A DNA stretch of 64,000 nt from UBA6120 sp035361955. Its GTDB lineage: Bacteria; Bacillota_I; Bacilli_A; RFN20; CAG-826. The notes under the pieces were generated by a model. That model was given only the letters and a program-made list of their open reading frames with translations. It searched no databases and was not told where the DNA came from. Position 1 is the first letter of the stretch; each line of letters opens with the position of its first letter. Shown here piece after piece: positions 48,940 to 58,485 of the stretch. The stretch covers positions 1-64,000 of the forward strand of contig DAOSDC010000002.1 in assembly GCA_035361955.1 (NCBI GenBank), read 5' to 3'. A program made the translations under genes and the position numbers.

Positions 48940-50301
48940 ATGCGACCATCGATTAGCGAAATTACCCAGCTGTGGGATCGTGTTTTGGAACGGCTCAAAA
49001 CAAAAATTAACGATCGCCACATCTTCGATTCGTTCTTTGCCGGATCATACCTCCATGGCATTGATGCCAATATGATGGTCGTTGTCGTCAATTCCGGGTT
49101 GGCCGCCACTTTGTTGGCGACAAAATATTTGGATTTAATTGCCGCGACGGTCCGCGATGTTACGGAATCTGAATTCTCACTAAAATTTATTCAATCCTCA
49201 GAAATACCAACCGTCACCAAGCAACTTGAAAAGAAACCAACGTTCTTTGCTAATTCGTTTATCAATCGTAAATTCACGTTTGACAACTTTGTTGTCGGCA
49301 CGAGCAATCGCGAAGCTTCACAAGCGTCATTGATGATTGCCAGCAACCCCGGCAAACTATTTAATTACAATCCGCTTTTCATCTATTCTAATTCGGGATT
49401 AGGCAAAACGCATTTGTTGCATGCGGTTGGCAATTATATCAAAGACAACGCGCCAACTTTAAAGGTTTTATATATATCTACAGACGATTTCGTCGACGAA
49501 TTCATCAAATACGTGCATGGTGATCGCGAAAGCGAAAATTTAAAAGACTTCTTCAAATCCATCGATGTGTTAATGGTTGATGATATTCAATTCTTGGCCG
49601 ATAAAACAAAGACCGAAGAAATGTTTTTTCACATCTTTAACGCTTTAATCAACGCCGGAAAACAAATCATCCTTACAAGCGACCGCCATCCCAGCGAGCT
49701 TCGAGGTCTCGAATCGCGTCTTGTCTCTCGATTTAATTCTGGTTTGACGATGAACATCACCAAACCCGATCAAGCCACTTGCGTCGAAATATTGAAACGG
49801 AAAATTGAAACTAATGGCTTGGATGTCAAATCGTTTGACCAAGATGTGCTTGAGTTTTTCGCAGAACGCTTCTCCAATAATGTGCGCGAGCTCGAAGGCG
49901 CGCTCAATCGTTTGCTTTTTTATGTCATCAACATCAAACAAGTTAAACACATCGATATGGCTCTCGCTGTGGAATCGGTACAGCCGTTAATCGGACCCAA
50001 CGGACCAAAAACAGGCTTGAGCGAAACTAAAATCATCAACACTGTGGCTGATTTTTATAATTTAACTCCTTCGCAGTTGACCGGGAAGATTAGAACGAGT
50101 CAAATCGCGATGGCGCGTCATATCGCCATGTACCTGATTCGCACGATGCTCGATGTCCCATTTTTAAAGATCGGCTCCCTGTTTGGGGGCAAAGACCATT
50201 CGACTGTGATGAACGCCGTTTCCAAGGTGGAGAAATCGTTGAAAAACGACCAAGCTTTAATTGCTGCTATCGACCAGATTCAGAAGCGGTTAAAACCATA
50301 G
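48940..50301 (+). CDS. dnaA: Chromosomal replication initiator protein DnaA
   Basis: This is a 453-residue AAA+ initiator that binds DnaA boxes and melts the origin. Domain I (about 1-80) contacts other proteins. Domain III has Walker A NSGLGKTHLLHA near 151-162 and Walker B LMVDDIQFL near 212-220. Domain IV has the DNA-binding signature GGKDHSTVMNAV near 420-431. The frame is open for 35 codons upstream through the origin, but the ATG at 48940 has AAAGGAGA seven bases before it and begins the conserved N-terminus. dnaN follows after 130 bases. Confidence 0.97.
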   Translation: MRPSISEITQLWDRVLERLKTKINDRHIFDSFFAGSYLHGIDANMMVVVVNSGLAATLLATKYLDLIAATVRDVTESEFSLKFIQSSEIPTVTKQLEKKPTFFANSFINRKFTFDNFVVGTSNREASQASLMIASNPGKLFNYNPLFIYSNSGLGKTHLLHAVGNYIKDNAPTLKVLYISTDDFVDEFIKYVHGDRESENLKDFFKSIDVLMVDDIQFLADKTKTEEMFFHIFNALINAGKQIILTSDRHPSELRGLESRLVSRFNSGLTMNITKPDQATCVEILKRKIETNGLDVKSFDQDVLEFFAERFSNNVRELEGALNRLLFYVINIKQVKHIDMALAVESVQPLIGPNGPKTGLSETKIINTVADFYNLTPSQLTGKIRTSQIAMARHIAMYLIRTMLDVPFLKIGSLFGGKDHSTVMNAVSKVEKSLKNDQALIAAIDQIQKRLKP

Positions 50302-50431
50302 TTTATTGTAAATAAAAGGCTGAATCAATCGGCTGTCTGTGGTAAAATAATAGAGTGATACCGATATCAAAAATCGTGTTCTCCACAGTTCCCACGCCCC
50401 TTATTATTATCATTAAAGGAGTTATAGAAAA

Positions 50432-51553
50432 ATGAGACTGAAAATAAACCGCGAGGCGTTTCTCAAAGGACTAAACGTCGCCAGCAAAGCGATTGGAAGC
50501 AAATCGCCGTTACCAGTCATGTCACAGATCAAATTAACGCTTGACGACAAAGGATTGGATGTTCTCGGAAGCAATAACGAAATCGCCATCAAAACTTCGA
50601 TTCCTTTTATGATTGACGGAAAAACAATTATTTCCGATTACGAATTTGGCGGAGCTTTACTTAATTCCAGAATCGTTACCGAAATCGTGCGACGAGTCGA
50701 GGGCGAAACGGTCACCATTGACATCGTTGATGACACTATTGTTGAAATCGGCGATGGCAATTCGAGTTTCAAACTGAATTCGATGCGCGTCGAAGAATAT
50801 CCGGAGTTAGAAATGGACGCCGATGGCGTCGTCATCCACTTGCCAAGCAAAACATTCGTGAAAATGGTTGAACAAACCGCGTTTGCCGCTTCAAGCAAAG
50901 AACAACGGCCGATTTTAACGGCGGTCAACCTTGAAGCGATCGAGTCTAAGATCGTAGCCACCGCCACTGATAGTGCCCGGTTATCACGCAAGGAAATCCC
51001 CATCGATAAAATCGTCAAAATCAACGCTAATATCCCCGCACGGGTGATGATCGAGGTCGCACATTTAATTGAGAAGGAAACCGACCTGCTCATTTCTATT
51101 TCCGACAAAAAGATTTTAATTTCCTTCGACAACACCGTCATCACATCGCGCCTTATTGGTGGCGAATACCCCAATACTCACAACATCATCCCAAAGACAT
51201 TCAACTTTTTCCTTGAAGTGAATTCACGCGAAATTATCGCGGCGATGGAGCGCGTATCGCTTTTATCGATCGAACGCGAAAACGTTGTTAAATTATCGAT
51301 GAGCGAGGATGCCGTTGAAGTATCGAGCAAATCCGCGCAAGTCGGATCGGCCAGCGAACGCATTACGACGTTCACTTACACCGGAGATCCGTTCGAAGTT
51401 TCGTTCAATTCTGAATATGTGATGGCTGCCATCAAAGCCGCGCAATGCGAAGACATCACGATCGCGTTTTTAGGCGAAATGAAGCCATTTGTGGTCAAGA
51501 ACGCCAAAGATGATTCCCAAGTCCAATTAGTCACGCCAGTCCGCACGTATTAG
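50432..51553 (+). CDS. dnaN: DNA polymerase III beta subunit (sliding clamp)
   Basis: This is a 373-residue clamp protein made of three similar domains that form a dimeric ring around DNA and tether the replicative polymerase. It starts MRLKINREAFLKGL and ends with the family motif VQLVTPVRTY (LxxPVR). AAAGGAG precedes the ATG by ten bases. The 130-base gap after dnaA contains one DnaA-box-like TTCTCCACA (50379-50387) and an AT-rich stretch; no other signal is clear. Confidence 0.97.
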   Translation: MRLKINREAFLKGLNVASKAIGSKSPLPVMSQIKLTLDDKGLDVLGSNNEIAIKTSIPFMIDGKTIISDYEFGGALLNSRIVTEIVRRVEGETVTIDIVDDTIVEIGDGNSSFKLNSMRVEEYPELEMDADGVVIHLPSKTFVKMVEQTAFAASSKEQRPILTAVNLEAIESKIVATATDSARLSRKEIPIDKIVKINANIPARVMIEVAHLIEKETDLLISISDKKILISFDNTVITSRLIGGEYPNTHNIIPKTFNFFLEVNSREIIAAMERVSLLSIERENVVKLSMSEDAVEVSSKSAQVGSASERITTFTYTGDPFEVSFNSEYVMAAIKAAQCEDITIAFLGEMKPFVVKNAKDDSQVQLVTPVRTY

Positions 51554-51585
51554 GCCAAAACAAGCCGATTTTTCATGAGTCTACC

Positions 51586-51613
51586 AAAGGGAATATTTAT
51601 ATTCCCTTTTTTT
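51586..51613 (+). terminator. Terminator after dnaN
   Basis: AAAGGGAATAT and ATATTCCCTTT are exact 11-base complements with a two-base loop, followed by a run of T. This is the strongest terminator in the window. Confidence 0.93.
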
Positions 51614-51621
51614 GATGTAAA

Positions 51622-51630
51622 TGATATAAT
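51622..51630 (+). promoter_or_regulatory. Extended -10 promoter of yaaA
   Basis: TGATATAAT is an extended -10 (TG, one base, TATAAT) lying nine bases after the dnaN terminator T-run. Transcription would begin near 51637, only about eight bases before the yaaA ATG at 51645, so the mRNA is nearly leaderless. Confidence 0.6.
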
Positions 51631-51644
51631 TAGTCAGTAACCGA

Positions 51645-51881
51645 ATGCGAGCTAAAATTGTGACCGAAACGAAGAAAATTGCCATTGTTACCGACTATAT
51701 TACGCTTGGTCAATTTTTGAAGTTGGCGGACATCATTTCTTCGGGCGGATATGCGAAAATGTATCTCGCGCAACACTCGCTTTTGATCAACGGGACGATG
51801 GATAGCAGACGAGGGCGCAAACTATATGTTGGCGACCGCATCGACCACCAAGGCGTCTCGTATTTAATTTCCTCACAATGA
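51645..51881 (+). CDS. yaaA: S4-domain RNA-binding protein YaaA (RlbA)
   Basis: This is a 78-residue S4-like protein, the small gene normally between dnaN and recF. It has the family pattern ITLGQFLKLADIISSGGYAKMYL near 19-41 and RRGRKLYVGDRI near 55-66. RlbA/YaaA is linked to ribosome assembly in Bacillus. No Shine-Dalgarno is visible, and the promoter lies so close that the message may be leaderless. The end overlaps recF by four bases. Confidence 0.93.
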   Translation: MRAKIVTETKKIAIVTDYITLGQFLKLADIISSGGYAKMYLAQHSLLINGTMDSRRGRKLYVGDRIDHQGVSYLISSQ

Positions 51882-52960
51882 TAGTCACGCAGCTTGAGCT
51901 GACGAACTTTCGTTCTTACGAAAAGCTCCGGCTCGATTTTGACGAAGGGCTCCATGTATTCGCTGGACCAAATGGCGCCGGGAAGACCAACATCGTCGAA
52001 GCGATTCACTTCTTGTCATTAGCTCGTTCGTTTCGAACGTCGAAAGATGAATTACTGTTACGGCGAGGAAGTGCGTTCGGCGCGATCAGGGCGACGATTC
52101 GCGCGGGAGCGCGCACTAGGAAAATCGCCATTGGATTGAGTCCCACCGGTAAAAAAATATTGGTTAACGACAAATCGATTGCGCGCCTGTCGGAACTATC
52201 GGAACTTGTAAACGTCTTAGTGTTTGAACCGCGCGATGTCTTGCTATTTGAAGACTTGCCGAGAGCCAGGCGGCAATTCCTCGACATTGCCCTAATAAAG
52301 CAAGAACCAGGATATCTTGACGCCTTGGCGCGATATGAAAAGATATTGAAGGAAAGAAATGAAATCTTAAAACAAGACCACGTTAATCACACGCAATTGG
52401 ATGTGGTTACCAAGCAATTGGTCGAAGCATCATTGCCGTTAGTTGTTGGACGGGCGGCCTACCTTGAAAAAATTAATGGCGTGATTGAAAAAATCGTCAA
52501 ATCGATCAAATTGGCGCCCATGGGCATCAAACTTCACTATCGTCCCTATGTCAAACCTTCCTATGAATTCACACAAGATGCGTTGGCGTTATATGAAAAG
52601 GCAAAAGACATCGACATCCGCCGCAAACTGACAAACATTGGCATCCATCGCGAGGACTTCCGCATCGAGCTTGATAATAGCGACATCGCCGACTTTGGAT
52701 CACAAGGGGAAAACCGCTTGCTGGCAATCGCCCTAAAACTTAGTCCCTACTTCATTATCGAAGCCAAAGAAGACCGCCCCATCATCGTGCTTGATGACGT
52801 CTTGTCTGAACTCGATCCCCCTTCGCAAGAACGCTTACTGCAATTTCTGACCAAATTCGATCAAGTATTCATTACCACGACTAAATACAACAAAAATTAC
52901 GGCGTCGTCTATGACGTCGGTCACCAAAAAGCGCAAAGGAGAAGTGCCCATGGAATTTAA
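51878..52960 (+). CDS. recF: DNA repair and recombination protein RecF
   Basis: This is a 360-residue ABC/SMC-type ATPase that helps load RecA at gaps. Walker A GPNGAGKTN is near 30-38, the signature motif SQGENRLLAIAL near 273-284, and Walker B PIIVLDDVLSELD near 305-317. Length is typical. It overlaps yaaA by four bases and gyrB by 11. remB, found between recF and gyrB in Bacillus, is absent. Confidence 0.96.
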   Translation: MIVTQLELTNFRSYEKLRLDFDEGLHVFAGPNGAGKTNIVEAIHFLSLARSFRTSKDELLLRRGSAFGAIRATIRAGARTRKIAIGLSPTGKKILVNDKSIARLSELSELVNVLVFEPRDVLLFEDLPRARRQFLDIALIKQEPGYLDALARYEKILKERNEILKQDHVNHTQLDVVTKQLVEASLPLVVGRAAYLEKINGVIEKIVKSIKLAPMGIKLHYRPYVKPSYEFTQDALALYEKAKDIDIRRKLTNIGIHREDFRIELDNSDIADFGSQGENRLLAIALKLSPYFIIEAKEDRPIIVLDDVLSELDPPSQERLLQFLTKFDQVFITTTKYNKNYGVVYDVGHQKAQRRSAHGI

Positions 52961-54932
52961 AGAAACACTGAAAGAGAAACAAAGACGCGATCTTGAACGC
53001 GAAAAAGAACTCGAGCGAGCCGACAAGCAATATACGGCGAGCAACATTCAAGTGCTCGAAGGTCTCGAGGCTGTTAGAAAACGTCCGGGCATGTACATCG
53101 GCACGACATCCGCGCCAGGTTTGCACCATCTTGTTTGGGAAATCGTCGATAACGCGATTGACGAAGCGTTAGCCGGATATTGCGACACCATCGAGGTTTC
53201 AATTAATCCGGGGAACACCGTCACCGTCTCTGACAATGGGCGGGGCATTCCCACCGACATCGTCCCCAAGACCGGCAAATCGGCGCTGGAAACCGTTTAT
53301 ACGATTTTGCATGCCGGCGGAAAATTTGGCGAAGGTGGCGGTTATAAAGTCGCCGGTGGTCTTCACGGGGTCGGCGCTTCGGTCGTCAATGCGCTAAGCG
53401 AATGGTTGGAAGTCCATGTTTACCGCGATAACATCGAACACTTTATACGGTTCGAACAAGGCGGTAAATGCTTGAATCCCATCCGCATCGTCGGACCGAC
53501 GGATCGCCAAGGAACAACGGTAACTTTTAAACCCGACGCCACGATTTTTACCGAATCAATCGAATTTAGTTACGAGACGATCCGCGATCGTCTAAAACAA
53601 ATGGCGTTTTTAAACCGCGGCATCAAAATCGTGATCACCGATTTCCGCTATGAAGCAATTCAAGCGGAAACGTTCCAATATCACGGAGGCATCTCCGAAT
53701 ACGTTGAATATATCAACAAAAACAAAGAACCGATATTTGACGAAGTCATTTACTGCGAAGGGCGCGAAAGCGATATTTTCGTTGAAGTGGCGATGCAATA
53801 TAACGATGGATATTCACCCAATGTTTACTCGTTTACCAACAACATCCATACCCACGAAGGCGGCACCCACGAAGAAGGCTTCCGCATGGCGATGACTCGT
53901 GTCATCAACGCCTATGCCAAAGACAATAAATTCCTTAAGGAAAACGAAGAAAACTTTACGGGAGATGACATCCGCGAAGGCTTGACGGCCATCGTCTCGG
54001 TCAAACACCCTAACCCACAATATGAAGGTCAAACTAAAACGAAACTTGGCAACTCCGAGGTTAGAGGTATCGTTTCTAGCGTCGTCGGCGAGCAGTTGGC
54101 GCGATATTTGTTGGAAAACCCAAAAATTTCCAAAATCATCCTCGACAAAATTTCGCTAGCCGCGGAAGCGCGCATCGCTTCGCGTAACGCTAAGGAAAAC
54201 ATTCGCCGTAAAGGCGCGCTCGATATTACGACGCTCCCAGGAAAACTGGCCGATTGCTCGAGCAAAGACCCATCAAAATGCGAACTCTACATCGTCGAAG
54301 GTAACTCTGCCGGCGGTTCCGCCAAAAACGGACGCGACCGGGAAACTCAGGCTATCTTACCACTACGTGGTAAAATCCTGAACGTTCAAAAAGCACAACT
54401 TAAACGCATTTTTGCTAACGCTGAAATCGGCAACATGATTACCGCGATTGGCGCCGGCATGGATCCTGAATTCGACATCGCTAAAATCCGTTATCACAAA
54501 ATCGTGATCATGACTGATGCTGACGTTGACGGCAGCCACATCCGCGTCTTGTTATTGACGTTCTTCTACCGGTTTATGCGCGAACTGATTGAACAAGGAT
54601 ACGTTTATATCGCTCAGCCCCCGTTATACAAAATCGAATACCGGGGCAAGAGCTATTACTGCTATAGCGACGACCAACTCGCCAATTTGAAAAAACAACT
54701 AGAACTACAAGATGGTTATCCGTTCCAACGCTATAAAGGTTTGGGCGAAATGGATGCCGAGCAATTATGGGAAACAACCATGGATCCCGAACGCCGCAAA
54801 ATGCTACGCGTCACGCTGAATGACGCGATTGAAGCCGACGATGTCTTCGCCAGTTTGATGGGCGAAAACGTCGAGCCGCGCAAACGGTTTATTGATGAAA
54901 ATGCTAAATTCGTCAAAAACCTGGATATTTAA
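52950..54932 (+). CDS. gyrB: DNA gyrase subunit B
   Basis: This is a 660-residue ATPase subunit of gyrase. The GHKL ATP site shows EIVDNAIDEALAG near 60-72 and the ATP-lid GGLHGVGASVVNALS near 135-149. The TOPRIM domain carries EGNSAGGSAKNGRD, where Glu450 is a metal ligand, and DADVDGSHIR with the other acidic ligands. Asn452 stands where Bacillus and E. coli have Asp (E. coli 426). The frame is open upstream for 13 codons, but the ATG at 52950 with AAAGGAG is the better start. It overlaps recF by 11 bases. Confidence 0.97.
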   Translation: MEFKETLKEKQRRDLEREKELERADKQYTASNIQVLEGLEAVRKRPGMYIGTTSAPGLHHLVWEIVDNAIDEALAGYCDTIEVSINPGNTVTVSDNGRGIPTDIVPKTGKSALETVYTILHAGGKFGEGGGYKVAGGLHGVGASVVNALSEWLEVHVYRDNIEHFIRFEQGGKCLNPIRIVGPTDRQGTTVTFKPDATIFTESIEFSYETIRDRLKQMAFLNRGIKIVITDFRYEAIQAETFQYHGGISEYVEYINKNKEPIFDEVIYCEGRESDIFVEVAMQYNDGYSPNVYSFTNNIHTHEGGTHEEGFRMAMTRVINAYAKDNKFLKENEENFTGDDIREGLTAIVSVKHPNPQYEGQTKTKLGNSEVRGIVSSVVGEQLARYLLENPKISKIILDKISLAAEARIASRNAKENIRRKGALDITTLPGKLADCSSKDPSKCELYIVEGNSAGGSAKNGRDRETQAILPLRGKILNVQKAQLKRIFANAEIGNMITAIGAGMDPEFDIAKIRYHKIVIMTDADVDGSHIRVLLLTFFYRFMRELIEQGYVYIAQPPLYKIEYRGKSYYCYSDDQLANLKKQLELQDGYPFQRYKGLGEMDAEQLWETTMDPERRKMLRVTLNDAIEADDVFASLMGENVEPRKRFIDENAKFVKNLDI

Positions 54933-54944
54933 GGAGGAAAGGTT

Positions 54945-57446
54945 ATGGCTGATGATATTAAAAAAACTGATGGAATTGAAACCGAAGCCGTCCAAGCAGG
55001 TATTGCCGCGGGGATGGTCGATGTCGATATTTCCAAAGAAGTAAGAAGCGCCTTTCTTGATTATTCGATGTCGGTCATCGTCTCACGGGCGATACCCGAT
55101 GTGCGCGATGGTTTGAAACCCGTCCACCGCCGCATTATCTATGGCATGAACGAATTGGGGATGCAACCCGACAAGCCATACAAGAAATGCGCACGTATCG
55201 TCGGTGACGTCATGGGTAAATATCACCCTCATGGCGATCAAGCGATTTATTCAACGCTCGTCCGTCTGGCACAACCGTTTTCGATGCGCTATCCGCTCGT
55301 AGACGGTCACGGTAACTTCGGAAGCGTCGACGGCGATGAAGCGGCGGCGATGCGTTATACCGAAGCCAGAATGGCTAAAATGGCGATGGAAATGGTGCGC
55401 GACATTAATAGCGACACCGTCGATTTCGCCGATAACTACGACGGCACCGAAAAAGAACCGGTTGTTTTACCCGCACGATTCCCCAACCTGCTTGTTAACG
55501 GCAGTTCTGGCATTGCCGTGGGCATGGCCACCAACATGCCACCCCACAATCTGAAAGAAGTCGTCAGCGCCATCAAGGCTTATAGTGCCAACCCCGACAT
55601 CAGTGTCCTCGAGCTCATGAGCGAACATATATCCGGACCCGACTTCCCAACTGGAGGCTATATTTTAGGAAAAGGCGGCATTCGCCAAGCCTATGAAACG
55701 GGGACGGGTTCAATCACGATTCGGTCACGGACCGAAATCGTTGAAAAAGACAATGGCAAAAAGCAAATCATCGTTAGCGAGATACCATACCAAGTCAACA
55801 AAGCTTCGATGATTGAGGCGATCGCCCAACTTGTTAAAGATAAAATTATCGAAGGCATTACCGACATTCGCGACGAATCGAACAAAGACGGCATCCGCGT
55901 CGTCATCGAGCTGCGGCGCGACGTCATTGCTGACGTAATTTTGAACCAACTTTACAAAAACACGCAAATGCAAGTCAATTTTGGCATTATCAATCTCGCG
56001 CTTGTCAACGGTGAGCCCAAAGTCATGCCACTTAAAGACTTGCTGCGTCATTATCTTGACCATCAAGTCCAAGTCATCGAACGCCGGACGCGTTATTTGC
56101 TCAAAAAAGCCGAAGATCGCGCCCATATCGTCGATGGATATTTGATTGCCATCGATAATATTGACGAAGTCGTGGCGATTATCCGTCGCTCGGAAACGGT
56201 CGATGCCGCCAGAAACGCACTGGCCGAACGCTTTGGATTAAGCGATAAACAAACGCGAGAAATCGTCGATATGCCACTACGTCGCCTTACCGGCATGGAA
56301 AAAATCAAACTTCAAGAAGAGAAGGGTGAATTGGAAGGCAAGATTAAATCGTATCACGCATTGCTTGGCAATCGCGCTTTGGTAATTGAGGCCATCCTTG
56401 GCGAACTTAGCGAAATTTCTGACAAGTTCGGCGGACAACGCGTTACCGAAATCAGCAACGACATCTCAACGATTGACGATGAGGATTTAATCCCCCAAAG
56501 CGACATCGTCGTCACTTTGACGGTCAATGGATACGTCAAACGGATGGCTCCCGACACGTTTAAGATTCAAAAACGAGGCGGTAAAGGTGTCAAAGGCATG
56601 GCCACTAACGATAATGACATCGTGTCATTTTTACTCCATGCCAACACGCATACCGATTTGCTGTTTTTCAGCAATTTCGGCAAAGTGTACCGCATCCGCG
56701 GCTATCAAGTACCCGAATATTCACGGACGGCCAAAGGATTGCCAATCGTCAATTTGCTGAATTTGGACAAAGACGAAAAAATCATGGCCGCGCTCCCGAT
56801 TGATGAATATTTAGAGGAGCACTATCTCGTGTTCATCACTAGCAAAGGTTTGATTAAACGGACGGCAATCACCGAATTCGCGTCGATTCGCCAAACGGGT
56901 AAAATCGCCGTCGCGCTACGTGAAGGTGATGAATTACTCGATGTCAAACATACTGACGGCAATACCTTGATTGGCATTGCTTCAAGCAATGGCAAAATGG
57001 TCAAATTCCACGAATCAGACGCTCGTGACATGGGACGCAACACCTCGGGCGTCATCGGCATGAACGTTGATGGCGGCAAAGTTGTCGGCGTAACCACATC
57101 TTCAGAAGGCAAATACATTCTCGTGCTGACCGATAAGGGGTATGGCAAAATGTCACCCGCCGACGATTATCGTCTCACGAAGCGGGGCGCAAAAGGCGTC
57201 TTAACGATTAACGCCACCGAGCGCAACGGCACGATCGTGGCCATGCGCGCCGTCAATGGCGACGAAGACTTGCTCGTTATTTCCAATGTTGGCATCGTGT
57301 TGCGCACTTCACTGACACAGGTCAAGATTTCCAGTCGCGCCACCCAAGGCGTCAAAGTCATTCGGATTGATCCCGACCAACACGTGTCCGCGATTGCCGT
57401 CGTCGCTCCGAGCGATGAAGAAGAATACATCGACGGAGAAGAATAG
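54945..57446 (+). CDS. gyrA: DNA gyrase subunit A
   Basis: This is an 833-residue subunit that cuts and rejoins DNA. The breakage domain (about 30-510) has the active-site tyrosine in AAMRYTEARM near 137-146. The C-terminal beta-pinwheel (about 520-820) has a GyrA box, QKRGGKG near 546-552, which marks it as gyrase, not topoisomerase IV. The quinolone region reads HPHGDQAIYSTLVR, with Gln99 and Ser103 at the two contact positions that are Ser83 and Asp87 in E. coli. AAGGAGGAAA precedes the ATG and lies 12 bases after gyrB. Confidence 0.97.
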   Translation: MADDIKKTDGIETEAVQAGIAAGMVDVDISKEVRSAFLDYSMSVIVSRAIPDVRDGLKPVHRRIIYGMNELGMQPDKPYKKCARIVGDVMGKYHPHGDQAIYSTLVRLAQPFSMRYPLVDGHGNFGSVDGDEAAAMRYTEARMAKMAMEMVRDINSDTVDFADNYDGTEKEPVVLPARFPNLLVNGSSGIAVGMATNMPPHNLKEVVSAIKAYSANPDISVLELMSEHISGPDFPTGGYILGKGGIRQAYETGTGSITIRSRTEIVEKDNGKKQIIVSEIPYQVNKASMIEAIAQLVKDKIIEGITDIRDESNKDGIRVVIELRRDVIADVILNQLYKNTQMQVNFGIINLALVNGEPKVMPLKDLLRHYLDHQVQVIERRTRYLLKKAEDRAHIVDGYLIAIDNIDEVVAIIRRSETVDAARNALAERFGLSDKQTREIVDMPLRRLTGMEKIKLQEEKGELEGKIKSYHALLGNRALVIEAILGELSEISDKFGGQRVTEISNDISTIDDEDLIPQSDIVVTLTVNGYVKRMAPDTFKIQKRGGKGVKGMATNDNDIVSFLLHANTHTDLLFFSNFGKVYRIRGYQVPEYSRTAKGLPIVNLLNLDKDEKIMAALPIDEYLEEHYLVFITSKGLIKRTAITEFASIRQTGKIAVALREGDELLDVKHTDGNTLIGIASSNGKMVKFHESDARDMGRNTSGVIGMNVDGGKVVGVTTSSEGKYILVLTDKGYGKMSPADDYRLTKRGAKGVLTINATERNGTIVAMRAVNGDEDLLVISNVGIVLRTSLTQVKISSRATQGVKVIRIDPDQHVSAIAVVAPSDEEEYIDGEE

Positions 57447-57454
57447 TATCTGCT

Positions 57455-58462
57455 ATGCGCGTCTTGGTTTATTTCCAGCCTCAAAGTCGCGATACCCATA
57501 ATTACGAGGGAAAGCGCGTCGTTAAAAACTTGTACGAGGCATGTCGCCTCGCCGGGATTGATTTTACGACCGATCCTTTGGAGTCTTATCAAGTTGCCCA
57601 TTTCGTCAGCACCAAAGCTTATAAATTCATTAAGAACACCCACCTTCGGAAAGTGCCAATTATTATCTCGGCATTGATGTCAGAAAATGATCCCGACGCC
57701 AGATTACTAATTAAACGCGAAAATAAATGGGACATACTTCAGCGCGATAAAGCCGTCCTTCAGCTGGCGTCACTTATTATCGTACCGACGCAATCGGGTA
57801 AAGAAATTTTGCTATCGCTGGGCATTACCGCGCCAATCGAAGTATTGTCCGAAGGCGTTATCAAGGGAAGGTTTAATCGCGAACACGCACTTGAAAAAGG
57901 TATCTTTCCACGCTATTTCGACTACGATGTCCGGCGCCCGCTAGTCATTGCTAACGGACCTTATTCCAAAGAAAGCGGCTTACCCGATTTTATTGAAATC
58001 GCCCGCAAGTTTCCCAATGTCGATTTCTATTATTTTGGACCACAGCCGAATTTGTTATCATTTTGGTTTTTCAAAAAAGAATATCACCATGCGCCTGCAA
58101 ACGTCCATCTAAAGAAAACCGTTCACGAGGATGTCTACCGTTCGGCGCTATTAAATGCTACCGTGTTCATGTTACCGAGCCATTATCCATCAGGAACCGT
58201 TTCCGTGCTCGACCCGATGATGAGCAAGTGCCAAATCATTGCCCGGCAAGAAGCGATATTCCCGGAATTAGTTGCACACAAAGCGACCGGATACATCGCC
58301 AGAAGCAACTACGAACTTGAAAAAACACTGGAGGCATTCCTTGACGGAAAACTTGCGAGTACAATTGAGTTAGCCTATCAAAAAGCGCTCGAAGTAGATT
58401 TGGAAACGATCGCCCCCAAACTGAAATATGCCTATGAAGCATTGGCTGCTCAAGCGGGCTAA
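57455..58462 (+). CDS. Glycosyltransferase family 4
   Basis: This is a 335-residue two-domain GT-B enzyme. The N-terminal domain (about 1-165) has the acceptor side; the C-terminal domain (about 175-300) has the donor-sugar blocks, with IANGPYSKESGLPDFIEIARK near 167-187 and LPSHYPSGTVSVLDPM near 233-248, where the acidic and serine residues fit the GT4 E-x7-E region only loosely. It is cytosolic or membrane-associated and may make a glycolipid, such as a glucosyl-diacylglycerol, or another glycan; that is inferred. It starts eight bases after gyrA and overlaps the open frame of serS, an unusual place for a glycosyltransferase. Confidence 0.82.
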   Translation: MRVLVYFQPQSRDTHNYEGKRVVKNLYEACRLAGIDFTTDPLESYQVAHFVSTKAYKFIKNTHLRKVPIIISALMSENDPDARLLIKRENKWDILQRDKAVLQLASLIIVPTQSGKEILLSLGITAPIEVLSEGVIKGRFNREHALEKGIFPRYFDYDVRRPLVIANGPYSKESGLPDFIEIARKFPNVDFYYFGPQPNLLSFWFFKKEYHHAPANVHLKKTVHEDVYRSALLNATVFMLPSHYPSGTVSVLDPMMSKCQIIARQEAIFPELVAHKATGYIARSNYELEKTLEAFLDGKLASTIELAYQKALEVDLETIAPKLKYAYEALAAQAG

Positions 58463-58485
58463 TGCTTAGAAAACGAGGATTGAAT

